Shown: positions 12,961 to 25,884, numbered from the stretch's first letter. The stretch: DNA of 64,000 nucleotides from Apteryx mantelli (GCF_036417845.1 NC_089979.1:4703424-4767423), one strand, 5' to 3'. Translations and numbers: made by a program. Notes: generated by a model from the letters alone, not told the origin.

Positions 12961-13729
12961 AAATTAGCTTGGCCTGAGACAGAAAGTTCAGGAGCTGCCC
13001 AGGGCGAAGCCAGCCGAGGGGATGAGCTCATCAGAGGTCACCGGTCCCGCAGAGCTCACCCTCGTCCCATCTCGGACGGGAGGTGACTAAGGAAAAGCGC
13101 GGCTGTGGGAGGAAGCGGTGGGGACGGTGCTTTGGGTGGACGCAGAGCTGAGCCAGAGGGTTGCGCGGTGATAGAGAGCCCGGCAGGGAGAGCAGCGCTG
13201 CCCGGTCCTTTGCATGAGAGCAGTTGGGTGTCCTTGAACTGCTCCGTCTCCCTCCCCAGCCTGTAGGATCGATGGTGTTATTCTGCTCCAAGGGGTGCAA
13301 CGTGAGATCGCTCAGTGCGGATACCCTTTTACACACAAATCATCCCACAAAATAGGAGGTTCCCTATACTTTCCAAGGATGACACTGAAATTCCATTAAA
13401 AACCCTAAGCCATGCTTGAAGAGAAACTATTCAGGTTTCTCCTCTCTACCATTAGGGATTAGTGTTAGGAATAAAATATTCCCTCGCACTTGTATCTCTC
13501 AGCCTGCACAGTATTCCCAAGGTATATGTGTTTCTGATAGCCACCCAGGCAATGTTCATCGTTTTGGGGTCTTAAATAAACTGTTGTGTACAGACATCCT
13601 CTAAACTGAACTCATAAATGCTTACTGGACCGAAAAAGACATCACCAGATGGCTCCAATATCTGCCTAGAAGGATTTCTGTTCTTCAACAGGCACTAAAT
13701 GTGGCTGAAAAATCAGCAGGCTGCAGACC
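12961..13729. other. Intergenic with GC-rich subsegment
   Basis: About 13,020-13,340 is GC-richer with scattered CpGs (CTCGGACGGGAGG, AAAAGCGCGGCTG). Nothing coding was recognised, and the rest is ordinary AT-rich sequence. Confidence 0.4.
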
Positions 13730-13830
13730 GTCTGCATAGTCAAATCACCTCTAAGAGACTTTATAATTGCATTCAGTTCTGCAGTGCTGGAAAATGAGGA
13801 TAACAAGCTCAATGTATTACACTTAAACTG
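13730..13830 (+). mobile_element. Possible MIR-like fragment
   Basis: TCAAATCACCTCTAAGAGAC, then CAGTTCTGCAGTGCTGGAAA and ATGAGGATAACAAGC, follow the order of the MIR consensus: CAAGTCACTTAACCTCT, CAGTTTCCTCATCTGTAAAA, TGAGGATAATA. The match is weak and could be chance. Confidence 0.35.
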
Positions 13831-16800
13831 AAGCTGGACTCCATATATCACGGTAATAAGAAACACAGGCTGAGGTTTTAAAGGCGTCTCAGGGGACTCA
13901 GCACTTTGCTTAGTGGAAAAGGAGGTGCCAGGCAGCCTTAGTTCATTTGAAAGTCCCAGCCACGAACTCCTGTATTTTCAGAAGTGCCTATAGATAAGTA
14001 GGTTTTGCCCTAGATATTGCCCCTATTTCACCTGGTGTGAAAGGGCCAAATCTGAGAAGTCAAGTCTTGTGCACCCTGGAAGTCAGGCCCACGCAATGAG
14101 TCTTAGGGTGAATATCTAACAAACTGCACAGACAAAATCTTCAGGCATTTTTTGGACGTAGAGATCAAAGCTGTTGTCTTACAGTCACTAGCTTTAAGGC
14201 TACAGTCTTCTTTCTGACACTGAGGTTTTACAGCTCATTGAGATATTTCGTTCCACAGTGGCTTGCCTCACTTTCGTTTCTAGCCACTTTCATTTTCTGG
14301 CTCTGTGCACATGAATTGAGCTGAGGAGTTTCCTAACAGCTGGCCATACTGTCTACAGAAGAGTCCTGAACACATTTATGTGAACATCTTCTTGTAATCC
14401 TCTGCGTGTCACGTCCTTCTCAACGAAACCTAAAGAAGACATGGCCTTCTCCTAGCTTTTGTCTTTTTTACTGCGCTGGTAGATGAGTCACTCGGCCGGT
14501 TTCGCTTCGAAATTTCACTTTGCCGCAATGCACTGGCTGACAAGCACTTCTTCTAGCGGCTGTGCCAGTTCCAGCAGTCCCAACCGCCCCTCATGCTGCC
14601 CACTCACTTGTGCCAGTACAACCGTCTGTGGGCTGCCCTGTAAATCCTGCAGGAACTGATTAGGGATAATAATAACCCGAGAAAATATAACTCCCTTTTT
14701 TTCTTAAAACCCTTTTAACCCTTGGAGCGTCTACTTAGATCAGCGCTACCGCTGAAGAACTGCACACCAGACTGCGCCCATAGTAGAAGGGAATAAATTT
14801 GAAAGTTGGCTTCAAATTACTTTTGCAAGTCAACCAGCTGCATCATTATATGGAAATTCAGTGCAAAGTCTAATACACTCATTTATCATCAAGCTCAGAT
14901 CAGGGAACGTGCAGCCCCACAAACTCTTATTACATAGTCACAGCCACGTTCCAAGGCACTAAACTCAATCGATTTCTAAAAGTCAGACCAAAGACTTATA
15001 AAGCCTTCAGCAAAGCTGGTCCCACCATGGAACTGAAAGCCCAGAGAGGGGTGTGAAAGTCCTTTTGCAAGCCCTGTGGAGAGCGAGGCACCTTGTAAAG
15101 GCAACACAACACCGCAAATGCTGACAGGGGGGTGAGGAGAATGAACCAACAGGAAGCACATGGCTGCACCAGAACATCTCCCCTCTCTGGAGCCCATGGG
15201 CTGCAAAATGGGCCCCTTCCATCAGTCTGGCTTTCAAAACCTTCTTCTGGGGCTCAGCACTGTGGGGAGGACGGCAGTGTTCAGCAGCCCCATCCTCAGC
15301 TGGCTTGTCACCCTCGGCTCCCTCTCTGGTGTAGAGTTAGGAACATTCAGAGGACTTCTGAGGACTTTTCAGATCAGACGGTGACACATAGGATATGATT
15401 CATCTCACCTGACGTTAGTAGTCTACAAAATGCAGGGGTGGGATTCAGTTCCTAAAAATAGGCATCCGTGGGATGTTCTGTGGTACCCAAGACCTCCACT
15501 CAGGGCTGGCAGTTGTGACACGGACCATACAGGAGATCTGCACGTTCTGCAACATCACTCCTGCCACCTTTGTTAATGCAACCAAATCTCACCCAAGAAG
15601 TCTACGTCTGAGCTAAGGATCTGGGTACCCATCATAGTTAGAAGAGGTCTAATCATCAGCCTCAACTGTGCGGTGCAAATCATCTCACCAAAAGTAGGTG
15701 TCTTCTTCAGGACAAGATGAATTACACCCTGTGTTCAGCTGGCTGGTGACTCTCACCCCACTGACTACGAACGGGACCTGGGGTGAGTTTTTATGCACCT
15801 GGAGGGCCTGCACTGTAGACTCACATTTAGTTAAAGGAACCCCATGCCAAGGAGCTTTCAGGGTCTCGTAGCTGCTTAGGCAGGGTTGGCTGGACTGCAA
15901 CCATACCAGGTTCATTTCTTTCTTTAACCAACAAGAATCTGCTGCCTAGATCCTTTTGACCTTTTAGGTCACAGACAGTCGCCAGTGGAAGGCGATAAAA
16001 ATGGGTGTTCCTTGTAATGCTCTTCAAAGCACTTCACAAAGATCACTAAAAAGACAGTGGCTTGTTCTAAAAGAGGTGATCGAACTGGTTTGCAAGCTAC
16101 TGGGCTCAGGGTAGGAAGCTCTGAGGCCTTTGCTCTGCGGGATGTCAGAGCAGAGGGTCATCTCGGTCATTTACAACTGCTGGCGGTGGAGGAGTTTGTT
16201 TCCAGTACCCCAGAAAAGCTACGAGGAGGGCTGCAGCAGTTCACGCTTTCTTCTCACACCTTGTCAAAGGACTTCAAATAAAGCCCATAGACAAAGACGG
16301 CCCATAGCACTGGAGATGCTTCTGGCTCATGCCACTCACGCTTTGGCAGTGGTGCCCTCTGTCTTCTTCACCTTTGCACATTTCATCATAAGTCCATTTT
16401 GCCACCTGTAACGTGTAAAGCACTAAAGGAACTCCCAATACTCAGAAACTAACTTTCCATCACAATTACTTGGGGTTGCATTCAGACCACTGGCTCTTAA
16501 ATGAAAGGTTTGCAACCACTCACCTTTCTGTTATCCATCACTTTCTCCGAGCTGGTGGAATATTTCTGTACAACCAGTCAGCGGACTATGTTTAAGTCTC
16601 TAAATCTCTGCCAGGAACAAGTTGACTATTATTATACAGCCTGCATCATTTGTTTGCTTGGCTCATTCAAGACAAATCAAATAACTGCCTCATACTGCCG
16701 GCAACTTAAATTAGAAAGAATAGACCACAAGAACAACTGCAGCAGTAGGAGAAGCGACTATAAATAAGGAGAGGAAAATGTTTCTCTTAGACACCTTTGT

Positions 16801-17850
16801 TCCACAGAGGGAAATTGTAAAAGTAGTCCAGGATATTTTTGTTGTTGCCTTTTAATTTGAAATTTCATCTCTGGAAGCATTTACAGACCTAGTGTGTTGT
16901 GTAATGTTTTTACTGCAGTATGATGATTGCTAAGATTAGCACAGTAACAGATCTTTTCAGAGTAAATTGCATATAATTAATAGGAAGCAGGAGGAAAAAG
17001 GAATAATTGCACTTTAATCTAAATGTAAGTTCAGTTCTCTCTGAAGGTGAAACCACCGCTAAGTCCATGGTAAAGAGGGTCCTCCTCGGTTTGTTTCAGC
17101 TAGGTAGCAAACAGCAATTATGTGCCCATATTGCAAAGTCTTATTTCCAATTTGAGACGAGTTTTACCAAAGTTCAGGGATACTCGGAGCTGGCATTTGA
17201 TCCAGGTCCTTCCTAGTCACGTTGTAAATGAATGCTTTGCACTTCTGGCTTGTCTCCCATCCAATGTCAAAATGTGTTTTAGATAGTAAAATAGTATGTT
17301 CTTGTGAAGAAGCTGTACAAAACCTATGCAACAACCTACATTTTGGTCTTTAAGGCAGGACTAAAAAGAGGTTGAACTGGTAATCTTCTAACCAATGCAA
17401 CAGTTTGCCACTGCTGAGTGAGGCTACAGCATCCTGTGGAAGGAAAGAGCAACTCTTATCCGGGTGGGAGCACAAAGATGAAGCATGAGGGCAAAAACTT
17501 CTATAACCCAGACTGGGTTTGTATCTGTTACAGACCGTGCGACACCTCACCAGAGGGAGATCCCGTGTCCAGCTCCTCCTGGAGCTCCCCTTCGACCGAG
17601 TCCCTGTGCTGAGGCCGGAGGACACGTTGCACGGTGAGGCCCCGTCTGCCCTTGAATGTCCGGGTGGGCGGCTGTGCCCAGCGGCGAGGAGGGACCAGTC
17701 CCCGGGCCCCGGCTCAGTTTCTCAGCCTGTCACTTCCCCGCGCAGCCGTAGAGCCCTGAACAAGCTGGAACGTCACAGCAACACCAGATGCCCAGTTCAA
17801 GAAAAGTAACAAAATAAATCACTGCAGCCGAGGTTTCGCTTAGCTGCTGT
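13831..17850. other. Intergenic, no gene recognised
   Basis: Single-copy-looking sequence of mixed composition. No repeat family, RNA gene or supportable exon was seen. GC-richer patches at about 15,000-15,350 and 17,500-17,780 hold overlapping chance frames in several phases. Confidence 0.45.
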
Positions 17851-17912
17851 TATTAATCATTAGCAATAGCTATTGCTAATTAATGTCATTACATGTAATG
17901 ACTATTAATCAT
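17851..17912. promoter_or_regulatory. Twin perfect palindromes flanked by a 10-bp direct repeat
   Basis: A 22-bp perfect palindrome (17,859-17,880; half-arm ATTAGCAATAG) is followed after TAAT by an 18-bp perfect palindrome (17,885-17,902; half-arm GTCATTACA). Identical decamers TATTAATCAT sit on both sides (17,851-17,860 and 17,903-17,912). The block is full of TAAT/ATTA homeodomain-type cores in opposed orientation. Palindromicity and repeats are seen directly. A role as a homeodomain-dimer-bound enhancer core is inference; a hairpin-forming structural element is the alternative. Confidence 0.55.
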
Positions 17913-18689
17913 AATCTGCTGATGCAAGACATACTGTCTCTCGTAGATAGAGAAGAAGAAAGAGGAGAAAAGCAAGCAAGCAATTACCAAAATTTAAAAT
18001 GATGCTGGGCAGCGTTTGCAAATTCACGTTGTCAAACCTTATTGGCAAAGGTCAGCCAATGTCCCTGTCTCAGGTGACTGCATCTCCTTGAGTGTTTTTA
18101 GGCAATGCTACTTGCCACAAAGCCACATCCTACATGGGGCATACTCAGGGCTTTAAAATATTTAGTGTACATCCTCTTTTGATGATGCAAGCTCTTAGCT
18201 GTGTAGGAGGCAGCTTTCAATCACACTAGTTGTCTCTTTCATAGAACCACATTGCTTCCAGCAGTCTTTTCAGGAGGTCACCCCCAAACTGTGGTCTTCA
18301 CATCAAACTTATGGTCCTTCAGAAAGAATTAAACTGGATACAAAAAACACGGAGAAAACATCCATGGCCTTTGTTATGCAGAAAGCGAGATTAGCGGACC
18401 CTAATGGTCCTTTGGTCCATGAAGTCTGCAAAATGCTGTGGTGCAGTGAATCGTTTGACATCAGAAGTGCTGGATCATTAGGATTTGTTATTTATGCAAA
18501 ATAGGCATTTTTAAATGCACATCACTCAAACATTTCTTTTCATCATAAGGAAGAAAAGGGAGATTTCCTCCACTTTGTGTTTTAATCTCAAGTGGAGATT
18601 TAAATGTAGATGTCTGAAAGTGAAATGCAAGAGCAGAAACAGTCCTGTAGCTCACAAAAGTGATTTGCCCCAGACCTGAATTCACGATA
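17913..18689. other. Intergenic, nothing recognised
   Basis: AT-rich sequence directly after the palindrome block, with no repeat or exon recognised. It begins with a short purine-rich stretch (about 17,945-17,980). Confidence 0.4.
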
Positions 18690-19075
18690 GATCCCGCCAA
18701 CCAGGCAGCCGGGAGCTGCAAGCACTCCAGCACGCCTGCTTTCCCCGCGACACGGCACAGAGCTCATGTCCGGCCTCCGGCTGGCTACCTGTGCTCGTAC
18801 TGATGCCCTGCTCAGAAATGAAATCTCCAAGCTAGGAGCGACCGGCAGCAGTCTAACCCAAAATTCATTGCAATACCAGTCTCACAAAGGTCCAGTCCGA
18901 AGAGCAGGACACAGCCGCGGGCAGGCTTCGGGGCCACGAGCTCGGTGGCAACGGGGCGCCAAGGACGGCCGTGCTGGAGGGACGGCGCCAGTCCTCCGAA
19001 ACAAAAGCGCGGCTGCCGCGCGTCCAGACGGCCACATCTCCATCTGCTCCGAGAGAAGGGGCTGTTGGTCACAGT
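18690..19075. promoter_or_regulatory. Distal CpG-dense cluster 1
   Basis: About 30 CpGs by eye occur within roughly 350 bp (for example ACGGCCG, GCCGCGCGTCC near 19,014). This contrasts with CpG-poor flanks more than 35 kb from the main CpG island. No splice donor, TATA or recognisable peptide is evident. It may be an orphan CpG island acting as a regulatory element or as the promoter of an unannotated noncoding RNA; GC-rich drift is the null explanation. Confidence 0.35.
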
Positions 19076-19079
19076 GGTG

Positions 19080-19500
19080 AGCTCATTAAAATGAGATCAG
19101 CAGAGATTTAATCTAACGCTGAGGATTATTCCAAGTGGAATGCTCGATTAAGTGTGGAGAAAGAACGTAACACATCGAACGAATTGCCAGCTGATTCCCT
19201 TGCTTTATTTGTAATTTCGTCTAATATTGAGGAGGGCTGATAAGCCAAGAGCGAGCTCTGAAAAGCAGCTGATGCTGGCGGTGGTGGTCAGTAGATGCAG
19301 GTTCCACGTGCCACGTCGTTACTCAAAAACGTTGCAGCACGCTCTGCATGTACCCAGCGTTAACTGGCATTATTCGACTGCCTGTTTTTACATCTCTTTT
19401 GCACCAGTGCCTGTAAGAATACTGTACGGCTGCTAAGGTGAGGATTTGCATAAATAGGATTTACTACGGCTCTTGGAAAATCTGGAAAGTTGAAGCGTAA
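19080..19500. promoter_or_regulatory. Candidate conserved noncoding element
   Basis: AT-rich, non-repetitive block beside a CpG cluster. It contains GAGCTCATTAAAATGAGATC (imperfect inverted repeat CTCATT/AATGAG, 19,082-19,095), ATTTAATCTAAC, TGCTCGATTAAG and TTCGTCTAATATTGAGG. Motif density suggests regulation but nothing specific can be named. Confidence 0.2.
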
Positions 19501-19760
19501 TCAGTGCTGCAAAAGCGGCCTTTTCTTTGCGGCTCTTCTGTAATCCCGGCGATTTCTCCCTCCCTCCTCCTCCTCCACCCCCAAAATCAAAATCGCTCCC
19601 GCCTCCCCAGTTCCCTCACCTCTCCCAAAACCGGCCACACACGGGGACAAAGAGGGTTCTGTCTTGAATGAAGCCTTTTATTCTCCAGGCATGAAAATGC
19701 AGTCCCAGGCAGTAGGCCAGAAAGGAAGAAAAGAGAAATATATTCATTAATTAAAACAAG
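19501..19760. other. Short C-rich stretch in intergenic DNA
   Basis: 19,555-19,625 is C/T-rich (CCCTCCTCCTCCTCCACCCC). No gene was recognised. Confidence 0.4.
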
Positions 19761-20095
19761 CACTGCTGGCTTTGAACTGGCAAAACATGATGAAAAATTG
19801 TCGCGATGAGTTCTCCTTCTCTCGAAGAGCGCGTGCTCCGGACCAGGCGCAGCCCGTGAGGACCTTGCTGCGGAGGGCAGCGACAGCGTGCGACGCGTCC
19901 CCCCAGCTCGCTAACGGGCAGGCGCAGGGCCCCGTGCTGCTCGCGGAGGAAAGAATTAATCTTAACGTGAAGGGCAATGTGGCCTGTTGGCACAATATCT
20001 GAGCAACTTTTTTTTTTTTTTTCCAGCAAGTAGCATTTAATCCTCGCCCAGACGTTTCAAGGCAGAGCTGTCTAATTTCCTCCGTCGTGGCAGGA
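19761..20095. promoter_or_regulatory. Distal CpG-dense cluster 2 with CNE-like flanks
   Basis: Roughly 20 CpGs by eye lie in 19,799-19,950 (TCGCGATGAG, GCGTGCGACGCGTCC). AT-rich motif-dense sequence sits immediately on each side: AATTAAAACAAGCACTG before, AGAATTAATCTTAACGTGAA after. A TTGGCACAAT NF-I-like half site follows at about 19,987, then a 13-nt T run at 20,011-20,023. The tract looks like a single compact element of about 330 bp. Function is inferred only. Confidence 0.35.
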
Positions 20096-23000
20096 CACCT
20101 TCCCACGCCATTCCCTAGGTCGTAATTTTTAGGAGCCCGGTAGGATTAGGTCCAGCCAATCGCCAGCTCCCTCATGCATCTTCTTCTTCTGTTCCTCTAA
20201 GAGCCTCGCCACCCCCAAGGCTTACGATTGCCTGTGGCAAGTTCTGCAATTTACCATCCCTAATATCTTGCCAGAGCTCCCACACTCGGTCCCCCACTTC
20301 ATGACCAGGGAGATTAAAACCATCCCGAGGCTGCACGCTGTTAACAGCTTGTGAAGCAACGCTGACTTTGAGGCTCTTTGCGTTGCTCTGCGTCCTGGCC
20401 TGAGAAAGGACAAGCACAGAGCAGTTGCCTTCTGCTGCCTGTTGTCACCTACCCATTGCCCTGTTTGTTTGCTATTTATCACTACTGTTATCATTAACAG
20501 CGATCCGGGGGATGCTGCAGTGGAGGAGCGCTCCTCCTGCACCCTCCCGCCGTTCAACACACTGAAGAGGGCATATGTTTTACAAAGAGGTCCAAGGGGG
20601 GCTGCCGAGTGGTGGGAACGTGTGATCCTGGTGAGTTAAAAGACCACGCGGCACCTATGACTGTAGACTCGTCAAAACAACTGGCTTTGGTATGTCTTTA
20701 CTGCGATGCCGTGTGGCAGCCCCTCAGCATCTTGGACCAAGCAGCTCAGATGTCTCCAGCAATCTGACCGGGGCAGCACACGTCCACCTTGAGCACCCAG
20801 GGTCCGAGTCTTTGCAGCCTTGAAGACCTAGATGACAACCATCCCCACAGTAATTACCCACTAACCCATAACAGCAGTTTGGCAAGATCCTAGGCAGCAA
20901 TTCCTCTGCTGTCCGTTTTCCTGCTTCTGCAGAGCTTTTCCAATGCTTTCTGAACTCCGCGGCAATAGAGCCACTCTGGCTCCTGTGTCATTACCTTCAG
21001 CAGCCTCCCAAATGATCCCACAAATGGCGAAGACCATATTGTCCTGTGCTTGTAATGCAGAGGACGGTTGTCATAGTCAGTCTGCAGCCATGCTTCTGCG
21101 GCAAAATGGCAGGGAATATTAAAAACAGCACAAAAAAGAGCTGAAGTGGGATGAAACAGAGGTCTGATGGAAATTCCTCCGTAGTCTTCTCATATATTTA
21201 TGAAAAGCATCCTGCAGGACAGACTGCTGGGCCTGGGGTGGAGGATACAGCATCCTGCCTTTTCCCAGCACAGCCTATGGCTGCGAGGACATGCTGAGCC
21301 TCAAAGGAAGCCAGCTGGGACTGTGCGTCTGCTGGCTGGTCAACAGTGGCCAAAAGTCTCCCTGCAAAAATTTCTGGTGTCAGGACATTGTCAATATCCT
21401 TGTAAAGTCCAGGCTACACGCTCCAAATAAGAGTGAAATTTAAAATGCAAAAACGTCCTACGTCATGGAGTCTAAGCTCCCTGACCCCACCAAGAACATG
21501 CTCTGAACACGAACCGGTGTGAAACTTTCTGTGACATGAATAGACGTGTGATGGGAATTCGACAGGAGCTATCACGGAGTGCAAAGCAGAAACATTTGAG
21601 GAACTTGCTATTTTAGGGACAGTGGATAAAAGACCCAGAAGTGCTTTGACACTGTACAAATACAGCATTTAAAAAAAGGAAAACAACATTCACTGGAAAA
21701 AAAAAGGGTAAATGGTGAGAAAGAATACCATAGCTTATATATAATATAGATCTGTATGCTTGGCATTTTTACAGCCATAAATTTTACGAGACTTTCTATA
21801 ATGTTCTGGTACTGTTTCGTCTCAGGGTTATTTTGAGGCTATTAGAAGAGACAGATCACCCAACTTCAGTGAAATTCAAAGCGGAAGATGTAGAGTTTTG
21901 TCGGTGCAATTCCATCCCGACCACGCTTTCACCTTGTAGCGGCAAAAGGAAAACAGCATCAGCCCTAATGTCTGAGTGCAGTCTGTCAAGTGCCAAGATC
22001 GATATCTTCATAAAGAAATCCCGTTGTGACTGAATGCTCCTGTCGAGCAACCAAGCTGCATCTAAAGCTTCCGCTCTCTGTGTCCTTGCAATAGCCAGTG
22101 TCAGAAGAAGCTTTAGAAGATGAAGATAAATGCCCAGGCCAGACATTTTCAAGGAGAAGAGTATTAAACAGAACTCAATCCCAAACTGGTGCTGAGCGTG
22201 GCATGTCTATGCAGCCCCAAGCACCCTAGTTTGTCCCTATTCATCCAGCCCTTTTAAAACAAGCAACTTTTCGCAATTATTTGCTGGCATTCCATGAAAA
22301 GCAATGCCCCCTTCAATTCCTTTTTCTGGACTTTTTATTGAAAACAGATGGTCAAAAAATGTGGTTTTATTGGAAACAGGGCATGAGGACAGTTTTCCTC
22401 TGGGTGGCAATTTTCTCATTGCGATATGCTCCAAGCTACAGTTTTTCTTCTCCATGACTGAGACAATAAAGGTCTCAAACAAAGGCAGATTGCACAACAG
22501 GGGAAAGGATGCTCTAGGTCAGGGCTACTTCATGAACCTCAAGTAAGGTCTTCTCAGTCAGAAGCATTGCGCTGGTTCCTGCTTTCCTGTGTGAGCACTG
22601 CAGCAGCCTGCTGGAGCTGCCTCACCAAGCCCAGGAGATGGAGGGAAATACAAGGTCTCCTGCAAGATGAGATTCATGGTAGAGGTCTTGGACCTTTGGG
22701 GTTCAGACCCTTTTGCCGTGGTTCGCTGGGAGGCTGACCTTGTGGAGGTCCATGCCAGCCTCTCTCCGGACAAGATCCCATGGTCCAGCTACTGAGATCC
22801 CTGTGTTCCCTTGACCATTCCTCCAACCAGCCGAAAGTTTGGTCCCCACCTCCAGAACATTAGCAGGAACTGCCAAGGAGACCTTGGGCTCCTTTGACAT
22901 GTCACCAGCGGGCTTGGGGGGCTGCATCACCTGTTAGCATGGTCCCAACCGTCTGCCCCCATGCAACCAGACCCTGCTCTCCAAACATTTCCCCTCTGTC

Positions 23001-25511
23001 CCGGGGTGTCCATGTCTCCCTGCTGTTCCGGGGTGACCACAGAGCCCTGCTTAGCCTGCCCTCAATGTTGCCTGGGCAGAGGATAGGCTGGACACCTGCA
23101 TCCAAGCTGCAGGTCAGAGGATGAGGAGGTGATGGGGGCTGCGCTACGGTCGTATAGATGTAGACGAGATGTGTCCTCTGTGAGACCACCTTCCTCAGCA
23201 GCTACCTTCTGCACCAAGCTGGGCTGAATGGCCCCCTCCATAGCTCTAATCTGACTAGTGCGTTTGAAAGGGTGATTTTTCAGAACCCATTCGTAAGGCA
23301 CTGGTTAGCCTTCTGGGCTGTTTTCTTGAACAACCTTCTCTGATCCAACTTCATCCATTTCGTAAAACACACATACAGGAATGCATAAATATATATTTTG
23401 TATGTGGCTTTCCACTACTTAAGAACACATCTCCTTCCCTTTCTCCCACCGTTCCTAGGAGCAAAAATTGCCGAGTCCAGACTCAGCGATCAGCAGCATC
23501 GCGGCGCGTCAGGCAGCAGAGAGCCTGGCTCTGCTGGCTTGTATGGCAAAATATGCTTTTGCTCTGTAAAGCACCCCGACCTGACACCAGAACAGACACA
23601 CTGAGTGAGATGATGACATTTTTACAGAACCACTTTTCTGTCTACACCAGCATTTTAAGGAGCCAGCAGCAGAAACATGATGTATTAGAAACTGTGCGAG
23701 TTTCCAACCTCACACTTTCAAGATTATTACTTCTTTCTCTTGAGTCCTATGTGGTGGGAGTTCAGCTAAGAGCATTGCAAGGTCAAGCACTTCTCTTTGC
23801 CTCCATGTTTCTACTAGGTCTCCTGCTTTCTCCATTTTTCTGATCACTTAATTTTCCCCCCTTTGCTTGTCTCCAGCTCTTGCAAGAAAAACTCTCTTAA
23901 CACTTTCACCAGACAGCATCTGCTGTTGATGCCCAAACACTATTAGCAGATTATCCATGGTGCAGTCTTGCTTGAAGGTTTATCAGGGACATTTCCAGAC
24001 CTAAGAACTGTTATTGGTAAAGTTGTCATTTTGAACTCATATGGTGATTCATGCCATCTTCCCCAAAGACAGTTTATTAATGAATTTAGGTAGCTTTTAG
24101 TTTTGAGGTGCTGGGTTTTTGAAATAAAATACACTGTGCTTTCACTTCCCTTGTACTTTTCATATTCTCTTACAACCAATTTGTAACTTTCAAACAGCAA
24201 TGTAAGAGGTTTTGTTTAGAGTAAAGAGATATTTGGCTCCTTTAATTAGGTTGTTTTGTAAAATTGTGTGATCCAGATATACATTGGAACAGATCCTTGT
24301 GGATTCCTTTGGCATTAGCTTACTTTGAAATCTGGATTTTGATGATCTGCAGAGGAGTTTTTCCACATGAGCTTGTGGGCTGAAGGTACAGACCTTGTGC
24401 ATTAGGCATTACTGAAGGTGAATGGGACTATGCCATTATTTTTAGATAAAGTCCTGCATGTCTTCAGTTGTAGCTCACTGCTGCCAAGATCTGCTTGCAC
24501 TCGGAAGACATAATTTCAGATAACACAAGTCCAAAATGGTAGAAAAACTAAATAGGATGACAAGAAAGATTACAAGACTTAATATTGAAAGAATTTTTAC
24601 CCTAACCTCTGTGTGTGTATGTGCAAGCACATAGGTGTGCTTCAACACTGTCAAAGTGGTGGCAGATGCACAAGTTATGGTAGAGTTAAAGACTCCCTCA
24701 TTCCCAGTGAAATCTCAGCTAGCTTGTAACAGGAAAGAGCCTCTTGGGAGTATCACACTGAAACGCGGATTGGGAGGGATGAGCCCACATCTCTGCTGGT
24801 TGAGGCTCCTCAGCCGCACGTCTCCACTACAGGCGAACGCGAGGTGATGTGAAGACCCACCCTGGTGGCAGCAGAAGCTGAGTTCACAGGGGCCTTCTCC
24901 TCACCACAGCTAGGGAGTCCTCCCTCCTGCCACCACAAAATTTGTGCAGCCGGTGCCCAAACTGCACGTGTCCCACTTTGAGCAAATTGATACGTGCTCC
25001 TTAATACAACTGTGTTTATTTTTTCTTCTACTAAGTTTGCAATCAGAATGGTTTAGGTTCTTTTCCAAATCTGAATGTTTAATGTATTTTAACCCTGGTA
25101 ACATAAAGGAGTCTAGATATTTGGTTCCTGTTGTTGACCAGATGTCAGCACCTGGTCATTTTGGTCCGTGTTGGTCCATACTGATAACCTGCATCTGTGA
25201 AAATTGGAAGAGAAATATTTGAGTTGTTCAGCCGAAAAATTTTCCTTGCCAGCAAAGATGACTTTCTCAATGTCTTTCTTCAACTGCGATATCCCAAAAA
25301 CAGGTGGCAGCTGAGAGGTGGAAGAACAGGGCTTTTTCCTTTTTACAAAACAGAATGTAAAATTTAGTCACTTAAGCTGGTTGGGGGCTGTCTGGTATTG
25401 TTAAATTTTTTAATAACCTTCTCCACTGGAGCCAGCTTTCCTTTTGATGTGGTGCTGGTTTCAATAGTACTCATTCGAGGTGAATACCTGATTAGCTATG
25501 GGGCACTGAGG
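20096..25511. other. Intergenic, no gene recognised
   Basis: No interspersed repeat consensus or exon could be supported. 22,560-23,130 is GC-richer with short overlapping frames in both strands and no domain. 23,840-24,640 is AT-rich. A short GTGTGTGTATGTG run sits at 24,611-24,623. Confidence 0.45.
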
Positions 25512-25802
25512 GACTTTTCCTTTTCTTTTTCTTTTCCTTTTATTTCTCTTTCATTTTCTCTTTCTTTCTCTTTTCCTTTCCCTTTCTCTTTTTCTTTCTC
25601 TTTCCCTTCTCTTTTTTTCTTTTTCTTTTCCTTTTCCTTTTCCTTTTCTTTCTTTCTTTCTCTTTCTTTCTTTCTCTTTCCCTTTCCCTTTCTCTTTTTC
25701 TTTCTCTTTCTCTTTCCCTTCTCTTCTTTTTCTTTTTCTTTTTCTTTTTCTTTTTCTTTTTCTTTTTCTTTTTCTTTTTCTTTTTCTTTCTCTTTCTCTT
25801 TC

Positions 25803-25836
<34 letters not shown>

Positions 25837-25884
25837 ACTTGTTCTTGTTCTTGTTCTTTCTTTTTCTTTTCCTTTTCTGTAATA
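25512..25884. repeat. (CTTTT/CTTTCT)n polypyrimidine microsatellite
   Basis: Low-complexity CT tract. Positions 25,554-25,836 are 283 consecutive pyrimidines on the + strand. Sub-blocks are regular: TTTTTC units at about 25,731-25,790 and TTTCTC units at about 25,787-25,830, with a GTTCTT tail at 25,841-25,858. The 163-codon + frame and the two lysine/arginine/glutamate-rich minus frames over it are artefacts of the repeat. Such homopurine-homopyrimidine mirror tracts can adopt triplex H-DNA and are length-polymorphic. Confidence 0.95.
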
